Positions 6,904-15,076 of a DNA stretch of 64,000 bases are shown piece by piece. The position numbers and the translations under genes are program-made. The stretch's first letter is position 1, and each line of letters begins with the position of its first letter. The stretch comes from Pedobacter foliorum. GTDB lineage: Bacteria > Bacteroidota > Bacteroidia > Sphingobacteriales > Sphingobacteriaceae. Location of the stretch: the NCBI RefSeq assembly GCF_013266735.1, contig NZ_JABSNU010000005.1, forward strand, positions 310,001 to 374,000, read 5' to 3'. The notes beneath the pieces are model-generated. The model was not told where the DNA came from. It saw only the letters and a list, made by a program, of their open reading frames with translations, and did not search any database.

Positions 6904-9072
6904 ATGAACAAAACAATTAATATTAGTTTCTTCCTGGTCATATGCTACTTAAATGTGTGGTCTCAGAACAAACAGCCTTTAAATAGCGAAAGTGCATCAT
7001 TTAAGAATATCTGGACAAAACCACCTGCGCATATCCCAAATGATGTTTCAGTTGATGCTCCCTTAATGGGGAACGGGGATTTAACAATGAGTGTTGGTTT
7101 TAAAGGATATCAGCTTAGGTATTACCTATCTAAGAATGATTTTTGGAGGCTGCGATCACAGGCTGATGGGTTATCAGGTCCTCGGGTGGTCGGTTTTGTC
7201 GATATAAAAGTTAATGGTTTTAATGAGGGCGATTTTTCTGCAGAACAGTCTCTTGGGAATGGTGTTACGACCAGTTTGCTACAAAAGAATACACAAAAGG
7301 TGACTGCTAGATCATGGGTCTCGGCAACGGAAAACCTGGTCTTTATTGAACTAAGTGTAGTAGGAGCAGCAACAAAAGTTTCTATTCGTTTAACTGCTCC
7401 TGAAAATAGACATGCAAACTTAAAAAGCGGTAAAGCCAACAATGTTTATTGGCTTACGCGTTCGTTCACTGATAGTGTAGATATTCCTACAGAAGTGTCT
7501 GTTGCTTTAAAAACGTTTAATTATAAAGACAGCACTGTTTTATTACAGCCGGGGAAAAAGGTAATTGTTGGGCTTTCAATTGAAAGCAAGTTTAAAAAAA
7601 AGAAACCTCTGGATGCTGTATTGAACACGGTAAGTAAGCTTGATGAAAAATCGGTTACAGCCTTAATGAACAAACATAATAATTGGTGGAAATTGTATTG
7701 GAGTAAATCAAATATTACTGTCGAAGATCCGGTATTGATGAAAGCCTACTATCAGGGGTTATATAAGATGGCTGCCTGCAGTCGTGATCCAAATTTTCCT
7801 CCCGGGATATTTGGTTGGACTACTACCGATAAACCGGCATGGAATGGTGATTATCATTTGAATTATAACTTTCAGGCTCCTTTTTATGGTTTATACGCAG
7901 CTAATCGTTTGAAACAGGGAGAGCCCCATGATGCTCCATTACTTGATTTTATGCGAAGGGGCGAATGGTATGCAAGTAATGTGACGAAGACAAGAGGTAT
8001 TCTTTATCCTGTCGGGATCGGGCCGTTAGGAATAGAGGTTACTCGTAACTTTCCGGCTTATGAAAAAGAATCCGGAGGATTGTTCTTTGGTCAACGTTCT
8101 AATGCTGCATATGGATTACTCAATATGACACAGCAGTGGCGCTGTACTTATGATGAAAAGTATGGCAAAAAGATATATCCTTATGCTTTGGCAGTGGCAA
8201 ACTTCTGGGAGGATTACTTGAAACTTGAAAACGGCCGATATGTTATTTACGGTGATGCAATTCATGAAGGTTCCGGGAAAGATAAAAATCCAATTTTATC
8301 ACTTGGATTGGTTCGGAATGCCTTTGACCTCATTCTTGATTTAAGTTCTACTTTGAATATTGATAAAGAGAGACAATCAAAGTGGAAGGATATTCTAAAT
8401 AAGCTTAGTGATTTTCCTGTTCAAACACGAAATAACAGACAAGTATTTCGGTACACTGAAAAAGGTGTCGATTGGTGGGCAGATAATGGATTAGGAATAC
8501 AACATATTTATCCTTCTAATGCGATTAATCTGGATAGTAAGGCCGAATTATTGGCGCTTTCCCGCAATACGATTGACGAAATGAAACGCTGGAAGGATAA
8601 CAATACCAGTAGTAGCTTTTTTATGGCTGCAATTAGGGTAGGATACGATCCCTCTGTTGTGTTAGATGAATTGCATAAATATGCCTTACGCACTTATCCA
8701 AATGGTTTTCAGTTAAATAATCCACACGGGATAGAGAACAGTTGTACTATAGCTAATGCACTTAATGAAATGCTTTGCATGAGCGCTGGCAATGTAATCC
8801 GTTTATTCAATGGGTTACCAAAAGGTCAAAATGCAAGTTTTGAAAGTATTAGGGGCTGGGGTGCTTTTCTGGTGTCTGCCAGCCTGAATAATGAGATCAT
8901 TAATGATGTTAAAATAGTAAGTGAAAAAGGAAGACTTTGTACACTCATAAATCCATGGCCTGATAAAAAGGTGCTCTTGATTAGAAATGGGAAGAAATCT
9001 GAGACCATCAGTGGAGACAGGATTTCCTTTAAAACAACAACGAATGAAACTATAAAATTACAAGCTATTTAA
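6904..9072 (+). CDS. Secreted GH95-like six-hairpin glycosidase
   Basis: A 722-residue protein with an SPI-type signal peptide (cleavage near VWSQ, residue ~21). An N-terminal beta-sandwich (~35-235) opens with 'DAPLMGNGDLTMSVGF', the counterpart of the 'A.PIGNGRLGAMV.G' motif of GH95. A linker with 'NNWWKLYWSKSNI' leads into an (alpha/alpha)6 barrel with 'WNGDYHLNYNFQAPFYGLYAANR' (split here around Asn320/Asn322), matching the 'W.G.Y..NIN.QM.YW' active-site stretch. 'GDAIHEGSG' may supply the acid. Near the C-terminus 'GIENSCTIANALNEML' takes the place of 'DGNFGATAAIAEML', with Glu where GH95 has its Asp. GH95 enzymes remove alpha-L-fucose or alpha-L-galactose. Family membership is likely at clan level; specificity is uncertain. 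Confidence 0.72.
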   Translation: MNKTINISFFLVICYLNVWSQNKQPLNSESASFKNIWTKPPAHIPNDVSVDAPLMGNGDLTMSVGFKGYQLRYYLSKNDFWRLRSQADGLSGPRVVGFVDIKVNGFNEGDFSAEQSLGNGVTTSLLQKNTQKVTARSWVSATENLVFIELSVVGAATKVSIRLTAPENRHANLKSGKANNVYWLTRSFTDSVDIPTEVSVALKTFNYKDSTVLLQPGKKVIVGLSIESKFKKKKPLDAVLNTVSKLDEKSVTALMNKHNNWWKLYWSKSNITVEDPVLMKAYYQGLYKMAACSRDPNFPPGIFGWTTTDKPAWNGDYHLNYNFQAPFYGLYAANRLKQGEPHDAPLLDFMRRGEWYASNVTKTRGILYPVGIGPLGIEVTRNFPAYEKESGGLFFGQRSNAAYGLLNMTQQWRCTYDEKYGKKIYPYALAVANFWEDYLKLENGRYVIYGDAIHEGSGKDKNPILSLGLVRNAFDLILDLSSTLNIDKERQSKWKDILNKLSDFPVQTRNNRQVFRYTEKGVDWWADNGLGIQHIYPSNAINLDSKAELLALSRNTIDEMKRWKDNNTSSSFFMAAIRVGYDPSVVLDELHKYALRTYPNGFQLNNPHGIENSCTIANALNEMLCMSAGNVIRLFNGLPKGQNASFESIRGWGAFLVSASLNNEIINDVKIVSEKGRLCTLINPWPDKKVLLIRNGKKSETISGDRISFKTTTNETIKLQAI

Positions 9073-9097
9073 AATAAAATTTACAGTAAACTGTAGC

Positions 9098-9129
9098 AAT
9101 CCGGTTGGACTTAGTTCAACCGGATTTTT
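9098..9129 (+). terminator. Rho-independent terminator after the GH95-like gene
   Basis: A 10-bp perfect stem (AATCCGGTTG 9098-9107 with CAACCGGATT 9117-9126) and 9-nt loop, followed by a short T run, lies 26 bp past the stop at 9072. It separates the GH95-like gene from the next cassette. Confidence 0.88.
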
Positions 9130-9148
9130 CTAGTTAATGACTTGCATA

Positions 9149-9191
9149 GCTTTTTTTAATAGGCAAAAAAAGCATCGATATTGATCAATAT
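9149..9191. promoter_or_regulatory. Palindromes upstream of the first DFDG cassette
   Basis: Two symmetric elements sit side by side: a 9-bp inverted repeat with a 7-nt loop (9149-9157 and 9165-9173, made of GC plus seven T and seven A plus GC), and a perfect 14-bp palindrome ATATTGATCAATAT at 9178-9191. They are ~170 bp before the start codon at 9358. The palindrome is a candidate operator; the binding protein is unknown. Confidence 0.35.
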
Positions 9192-9357
9192 AATACCACT
9201 TTTATAGCCCTTAAAATATTTAATTTTACCATTTAACAGGCTGATCGGCAGTGTTGTCCTAAATGTTTTTTTTGAGAATAGCCCGGCGACCAGTTTGTAC
9301 ACACAAACACATGAAACCAAGCGAAAATTCGCATAAGACCACACACACACAAACACT

Positions 9358-11913
9358 ATGAATAATTTTAGCATTGTCATGTTCAGGGTATTAGTTGCCT
9401 GGATAATGATGCTCAGTTACAGTAGCCTATGCTACGGGCAGACTATCAATTTAAAAACCCGATATTCATCTATCAGTATAGATAATAAAGGTTTTATTAC
9501 ATCAATTAAAGATGTTAAAACTAATAAAGAGTATAATCCTAAAGGGCTTTCATCCGCATTGATGAGCCTTTCAAATCACAAAGACTATATTCATCCGGTA
9601 AAAGCTTCTTACAATCCAAATCGTAATGAAATTTCCCTTAGTTTTAGTAATGGTACAGTTGCAATAATTAAAGCAGAACAAAAAAAAGAGTATTTCAAAT
9701 TCCAGCTACTTTCTCTAACCAAGAAAGAGCAGGTTGATAACATTATATGGGGACCTTATAAAACCAATATATCCAAAACCATTGGAGACGTACTTGGTGT
9801 GGTAAGAGATGATAATTTTGCCATTGGTATGTTGGGGTTAAATGACAATACAACAGGAGGTCCACCAACAGATGGTGATATGTCTTTCATGTATTATTTC
9901 ATTCACTCACCTGATCCTGCAAAGTTTCCACTTCCCTCAAACCTTAAAGAAGGACAGGTGTTTACAATTGGAGGAGATGGCATCAGTGATGTGGCATTTT
10001 ATTCGCATCCCGAAGAGTATTACAGGATGAATTATGGGAATGGTGCTGTTCTGGAACCAGCATTCGGATCTTCAATTTCCATGCATTCTCGCGACAGGAA
10101 GAAAGAACAAATGATACGTTTTCCTGTATTGCCTGATAACTTAGACGGAAAGGCAAACTCTGCTCGCTACCAGCTTGTACTTCCCACAGATGCCGGATTT
10201 ATCGGTTCTGCAATGGCATTGTATGCCTGCCCCGATTCTCTGGGATTAAAAACAATAGAAAAAATAGTTTTAGCCGAAGGACTTCCTCACCCGGAAATAG
10301 ATGGCAAATGGATTAAAGACCCAAAAGCTTATCGTCCTGATATTGCATGGAGTGGTGATCATGATAGCCTTGTAAATTATGCTCAACGTTTAGGACTTAA
10401 ATCGGTTCAGGATGAGGGGATGGGCGAATATTATCCGAACAGGCAAAACAGATGGGGAGGAAAAAAGGTTAATTTTAAATCTGCACCTGCAATGACTGTA
10501 CCCGAATACGGTGCATTGATGAAAGCAAAAGGTATACGTTGGGGCCTACATACCCTTTGTGAATTCTTGCAGCCCGATAATAATAGTGATGTTGCACCTG
10601 TTCCTAATGATAGCCTTGCCATTATGCAACGTACAGTGATTACCAAACAGCTTTCTCCTCAGGATACAGTTATTACAGTGGCTGACCGGGCTTATTTTAA
10701 TGAATTTGGAGGCTGGGAAGGAAATCATACCAATGTGCTCAAGATAGGTAAAGAACTTATCGAGTATAATGGCATAACAGAAACAAAACCTTATACCTTT
10801 TTAAATGTTAAAAGAGGGTTTCATGGAACTACCAGAGGATCTTTTGCCTCCGGAACAACCATTGTTAAACTTCAACCTAATTGTTATCATGGTTTCGCAC
10901 CAGATATGAATTTGCAGGAGGTTTATGCTGATTTTTATGGCAAATGGTTGGTTGATGGTGGAATGGATTATATCGATTTTGACGGACTTGAAAGCTGTAT
11001 TTATCAAGGGCATGGACAGTATTCCTTTAAACGTTTCTTCAGTAAGCTTTTCGAAAGTTATAAGAAAAATGGGGGTAAATATTTGCGTGTAATGGGTAGT
11101 GCTGTTGGCGAAGGAAGCTGGCACTATATGAGTGTATGCAATGTAGGAGGTGGAGATCATATGTTTAGTCCGGTAAACAATAAATGGGGAATAGAAGGGA
11201 AAGACATGCGTTACGTTTTTGAAAGCAGCTATCTTCCGGCAACATTTGGCATCATTAGCCTGGAGAGTGACTGGACTATGTACGATGCTGAAAACCTACA
11301 AGCTAAATCAATTGGATGGGGTGCTACCTATATGTTAGGTTTAAGTGAACGGGCTGTAGAGAATTGCAGTGAAAAGGATGCGATCTTTAAAGCTTATCGC
11401 ACCTGGGAAAACTTAAGAGACGAAAAAGATTTTTCAAAGGAATTAAAAGAAAAATTGAAAGACCTGAACTATAAGTTCCACTTGGAACAGACAGGGAAAA
11501 AAGCATTCATCTTATATCCGGTACGTGAAAATCGCTTCAAAAACCAACCTTATACACCGGAAGGGAAATCGTATCAGGTAAACAATGAATTTGAGAGCCA
11601 ACCACTTGAATTTGCAATTCGTATTCATACACCAAAAGGTGAACAGGCAAATGGTATCAAAATAACCTTACAAAACCGAAAACAGCTTTTAATTGACAGG
11701 AAGCTTGCTGATGGAGAGTTCATCATATTTAAAGGGAATTCATTATACGTAGCAGATAGGTCCAGAAAAAAACGTGAAGAGATATTGAATGAACGAAACT
11801 TAATCCTATCAAATGGCCAATCAGATATTGCTGTTGCAGCAATGCATGAAGGTAACCAGAAGATTAAGATTGATTTGATAGTGAATACTATAGGTAAAGG
11901 TGAAAAAATCTAA
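9358..11913 (+). CDS. Secreted putative glycoside hydrolase, DFDG-motif family (copy 1)
   Basis: An 851-residue protein with a signal peptide (cut near CYGQ, residue ~28). I do not recognise a named CAZy family. An N-terminal beta-rich domain (~29-290; 'GGDGISDVAFYSHPEEYYRMNYGNG') leads into a probable TIM barrel with 'WGLHTLCEF', 'GGMDYIDFDGLE' (acidic pair Asp/Glu), 'GHGQYSFKRFF', 'GEGSWHY' and 'CNVGGG', then a C-terminal beta-sandwich (~750-851). The acidic residues of DFDGLE and EGSWHY are the best catalytic candidates. It is clearly paralogous to the 758-residue protein at 37197, which shares these motifs in the same order but lacks the C-terminal ~95 residues. The stop overlaps the AraC start by 1 bp. 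A leader of CA repeats (~9335-9352) precedes the ATG. Confidence 0.6.
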   Translation: MNNFSIVMFRVLVAWIMMLSYSSLCYGQTINLKTRYSSISIDNKGFITSIKDVKTNKEYNPKGLSSALMSLSNHKDYIHPVKASYNPNRNEISLSFSNGTVAIIKAEQKKEYFKFQLLSLTKKEQVDNIIWGPYKTNISKTIGDVLGVVRDDNFAIGMLGLNDNTTGGPPTDGDMSFMYYFIHSPDPAKFPLPSNLKEGQVFTIGGDGISDVAFYSHPEEYYRMNYGNGAVLEPAFGSSISMHSRDRKKEQMIRFPVLPDNLDGKANSARYQLVLPTDAGFIGSAMALYACPDSLGLKTIEKIVLAEGLPHPEIDGKWIKDPKAYRPDIAWSGDHDSLVNYAQRLGLKSVQDEGMGEYYPNRQNRWGGKKVNFKSAPAMTVPEYGALMKAKGIRWGLHTLCEFLQPDNNSDVAPVPNDSLAIMQRTVITKQLSPQDTVITVADRAYFNEFGGWEGNHTNVLKIGKELIEYNGITETKPYTFLNVKRGFHGTTRGSFASGTTIVKLQPNCYHGFAPDMNLQEVYADFYGKWLVDGGMDYIDFDGLESCIYQGHGQYSFKRFFSKLFESYKKNGGKYLRVMGSAVGEGSWHYMSVCNVGGGDHMFSPVNNKWGIEGKDMRYVFESSYLPATFGIISLESDWTMYDAENLQAKSIGWGATYMLGLSERAVENCSEKDAIFKAYRTWENLRDEKDFSKELKEKLKDLNYKFHLEQTGKKAFILYPVRENRFKNQPYTPEGKSYQVNNEFESQPLEFAIRIHTPKGEQANGIKITLQNRKQLLIDRKLADGEFIIFKGNSLYVADRSRKKREEILNERNLILSNGQSDIAVAAMHEGNQKIKIDLIVNTIGKGEKI

Positions 11914-12821
11914 TGGACTCGAAAGATAATATCCCAAAGAACTATTGGAAGGGTGAGGGAAGGAAGATCATTTCAATACCTCAACAGGTATTGAAGAAGC
12001 AGGGACTAAATAATGCATTGCTGAATGGACTATTTATTAAAGATTTAGGATATTACCCTTTTGCAGCTAAGCACCATACTCACCGAAAGAATGGGAGTGC
12101 ACATAATATTTTAATTTACTGTGTTGCAGGATCAGGTTGGGTAAAAAATGCAAAAGGAATTCAAAAGGTAACTGAAAATAGTTTTTTTATTCTTCCTCAA
12201 AATATTGAGCATGAATATGGTTCGTCTGAGGATGACCCATGGACAATCTACTGGATAGAATTTGGAGGTAACATGCTAGCCAATATAAACGATATGTCGT
12301 TTACCAAAGATTGCTTTAATCCTAAGCACTTCCCTTATAAAAACGATGCAATACAATTGTTTAATGAAATCTTTAATGTATTGGAACAAGGATATGATAA
12401 AGAGTACCTTGCTTATGTGAATATGAAGTTGATTAACTGTCTAACCCTGTTCCTTTTTCAGCGAGGTTCGGTTGTCAAAAAAAATAGAGAGAATACTCAC
12501 GATGATATTTTTCAGAAAGCAAAGGCATATATGCAATCCAACCTTCATAAATCAATCCTTCTACCTGATTTATCAGCAGCTGCTGGATGTTCAGACTCAA
12601 AGATTTCAACCATTTTTAAGAATATTACAGGTCATTCGCCTATAAATTATTTTAATCAGTTAAAAATACAAAAGGCTTGTCAATTGTTTTATGGAACCAA
12701 TGGTTTAGTAAAAGAAGTTGCTGCTCAGCTAGGTTATCATGACCCTTATTACTTTTCAAGATTATTTACCCAATTAATGGGAACTTCTCCGAATGCGTAC
12801 AAAAGCAGGAATTCAAAATAA
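11913..12821 (+). CDS. AraC-family transcriptional regulator
   Basis: A 302-residue protein with an N-terminal AraC-binding cupin-like half ('HILIYCVAGSGWVKNAKG', 'FILPQNIEHEYGSSEDDPWTIYWIEFGG') and a C-terminal pair of helix-turn-helix motifs ('LSAAAGCSDSKISTIFKNITGHSP' and 'VKEVAAQLGYHDPYYFSRLFTQLMG..P'). AraC proteins of this layout bind sugars and activate nearby catabolic genes. The start overlaps the stop of the preceding hydrolase by one base, so it is co-transcribed with it, and the next hydrolase starts 40 bp downstream. It probably senses a mono- or oligosaccharide released by the cassette and controls the two flanking genes; the ligand is unknown. Confidence 0.93.
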   Translation: MDSKDNIPKNYWKGEGRKIISIPQQVLKKQGLNNALLNGLFIKDLGYYPFAAKHHTHRKNGSAHNILIYCVAGSGWVKNAKGIQKVTENSFFILPQNIEHEYGSSEDDPWTIYWIEFGGNMLANINDMSFTKDCFNPKHFPYKNDAIQLFNEIFNVLEQGYDKEYLAYVNMKLINCLTLFLFQRGSVVKKNRENTHDDIFQKAKAYMQSNLHKSILLPDLSAAAGCSDSKISTIFKNITGHSPINYFNQLKIQKACQLFYGTNGLVKEVAAQLGYHDPYYFSRLFTQLMGTSPNAYKSRNSK

Positions 12822-12861
12822 TCTTTTATACTTTAGGCACACACAAATCAAAATAAACCAA

Positions 12862-15066
12862 ATGAAACTTCAAAAGCTACAAATTCTATTAACAATTCCC
12901 CTAATGCTTAGTGGTGCACTCGGGGCATTTGCTCAGGCAACTTCCGTCCAGGATTGGCTAATCAAACCAGTTACAGCGAAAGCTCAGGTTATCAAAAGTA
13001 CTGATGGAAAGGATCTTGTTTTACAGAATGGCTTACTAAAAAGGGTGTTTAGGATTTCACCTAATGTTGCCTGTATAGATTATACAAATTTAAGTACCGG
13101 ACAGCAGCTGTTGCGCTCTATAAGAGAAGAGGCAAGATTAATCATAAATGGCAAAACTTATAACATAGGTGGACTTCAGGGGCAAAAGGAAAAGGCCTAT
13201 TTGCTACCAGAATGGGTTGATGGATTTACTGCGGGTGCTACTGATTTTAAATATGTTTCTTACGATGTTAAACCTATTACACCTCGTTTAAAATGGAATG
13301 ATACCAAATATTGGGCTTTACATACTAAACCGGCAACAGGTAAAACCGTTTCTTTTCTGTACAAACCTCAGGTGGCAGAACTTAGTGGATTAGAGGTAAG
13401 TGTAGTTTATGAACTCTATGATGGAATTCCTTTAATTGTGAAGTCATTAAGTGTGGTGAACAAAGGAAGTCAATTGTTTAAAATAGATCAGGTTGTGAAT
13501 GAGGTTTTGGGCATGGTTGAAGAGGAAAGTTCTGTAGAAGGAAGTTTCCAAATCATGAAAAAACCAAGTGGAATATATTTTGAAACCAATTACGCATTTA
13601 ATAATTCAATGAATTATGCGAATAGCGATCAGACTACGCACTGGAAGCCAGATTCTACCTATACTTCTCAGGTTCATTACCGATATCAAACTCCAGTGCT
13701 TTTAGAGGTTTATCCTGAAAAGGCTAAAGGAATTGAATTAAAGAATGGAGAAACACTAAACTCGGTACGTACGCATGAATTGTTAATGAATAAAGATGAT
13801 AGGGAAAGCCGTGGATTAGCCATTAGAAAGATGTATCGTACAGTAGTACCATGGACGTCAGCAAATCCAACATTTATGCACCTGGTGGCCAAAAATCCAG
13901 AGCAGGTTCGCACTGCTATAGATCAATGTGCTGCAACAGGTTATGAAGCCATGATCATTAGTTTTGGTAGCTATCTGAATATGGAAGATACTACCCAGGT
14001 AAATATTAAAAGATGGAAAGAACTTGCAGATTATGCACACAGTAAAAACATAAAGATAGGTGGCTATTCTTTATATAGCTCTAGAAGTATAAGCCCTGAA
14101 GACGATGTAATTGATCCGAAAACAGGTAAACCGGGAGGAGCCTTTTTTAATAATGCTCCTTGTTTTGGTAGTAAATGGGGACTTTGGTATAGAAACACCA
14201 TCAAGGATTTTTATACAAAAACCGGTTTTGATATTTGGGAAAATGACGGGCCTTATCCTGGAGATGTATGCGCATCAACAACACACCCTGGTCATAAAGG
14301 TTTAGATGATTCACAATGGAAACAAATGGAGATCCAAAAAGAATTGTATACCTGGCTTAACGAAAAGGGAGTTTACATTAATGCCCCTGATTGGTATTTT
14401 TTAGATGGCACCAATAAAATTGCATTGGGCTATAGAGAGGTGAATTTCTCCTTACCTAGAGATCATCAAAAAGTACTGAACCGTCAGAATATTTATGATG
14501 CTACCTGGGCTAAAACTCCTTCAATGGGTTGGGGCTTTGTGCCACTTACGGAATATCAGGGAGGCGGTAGCGCAGCAACACTAGAGCCTTTATCTGACCA
14601 CCTAAAAGATTATGAGCAGTTAATGATGCAGTATTATGGCGCAGGAGTACAAGCTTGTTACCGCGGACCAAGACTCTATGATACTGAGGAAACCAAACAG
14701 ACGGTTATAAAAGTTATTAATTGGTACAAAAAGTACAGAAACATATTGAACTCAGATGTGATCCATTTGCGCAGAGCCGATGGTCGCGACTGGGATGGAA
14801 TACTGCATGTTAATCCAGAACAAAAAGAAAAAGGTTTAATGATGCTGTATAATCCTACAAAAGAGAAAATTGTTAGAACCATTAAAGTCCCATTGTACTA
14901 TACCGGATTAACAGATATCGCAAGGGTTAAAGAAAAAGAAGGAGCCTTAAAAAACTATAAACTAAACAGAGATTATACAATTGATCTGACCGTTAGTATC
15001 GCTCCGGAAAGCTATACCTGGTTTGTAATTGAAGGACTAACTAATAACAAACTTTCTGCCTTATAA
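12862..15066 (+). CDS. Secreted melibiase-like putative hydrolase, DGPY-motif family (copy 1)
   Basis: A 734-residue protein from ATG 12862, where a clean signal peptide begins (cut near AFAQ); the frame is open up to 12793 but that would put 23 non-signal residues in front. A beta-sandwich N-terminal half (~28-330) is followed by a TIM-barrel-like domain: 'MIISFGSYL', 'KIGGYSLYSSR', 'GFDIWENDGPYPGDVCASTTHPGH' (split about DGPY), 'INAPDWYFLDG', 'GYREVNF', 'YRGPRLYDTEETK', then a C-terminal beta domain with 'GRDWDGILHVNPE'. The layout resembles clan GH-D alpha-galactosidases, but I cannot assign a family. It is paralogous to the larger protein at 40360. It sits 40 bp after the AraC gene and 10 bp before the GH38-like gene, within one operon. 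Confidence 0.6.
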   Translation: MKLQKLQILLTIPLMLSGALGAFAQATSVQDWLIKPVTAKAQVIKSTDGKDLVLQNGLLKRVFRISPNVACIDYTNLSTGQQLLRSIREEARLIINGKTYNIGGLQGQKEKAYLLPEWVDGFTAGATDFKYVSYDVKPITPRLKWNDTKYWALHTKPATGKTVSFLYKPQVAELSGLEVSVVYELYDGIPLIVKSLSVVNKGSQLFKIDQVVNEVLGMVEEESSVEGSFQIMKKPSGIYFETNYAFNNSMNYANSDQTTHWKPDSTYTSQVHYRYQTPVLLEVYPEKAKGIELKNGETLNSVRTHELLMNKDDRESRGLAIRKMYRTVVPWTSANPTFMHLVAKNPEQVRTAIDQCAATGYEAMIISFGSYLNMEDTTQVNIKRWKELADYAHSKNIKIGGYSLYSSRSISPEDDVIDPKTGKPGGAFFNNAPCFGSKWGLWYRNTIKDFYTKTGFDIWENDGPYPGDVCASTTHPGHKGLDDSQWKQMEIQKELYTWLNEKGVYINAPDWYFLDGTNKIALGYREVNFSLPRDHQKVLNRQNIYDATWAKTPSMGWGFVPLTEYQGGGSAATLEPLSDHLKDYEQLMMQYYGAGVQACYRGPRLYDTEETKQTVIKVINWYKKYRNILNSDVIHLRRADGRDWDGILHVNPEQKEKGLMMLYNPTKEKIVRTIKVPLYYTGLTDIARVKEKEGALKNYKLNRDYTIDLTVSIAPESYTWFVIEGLTNNKLSAL

Positions 15067-15076
15067 TGCCCTTGTA

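Noticed and set aside
12793..12861. Longer N-terminus for the DGPY copy 1 protein
   Set aside because: It would overlap the AraC gene and place 23 residues before a standard signal peptide.
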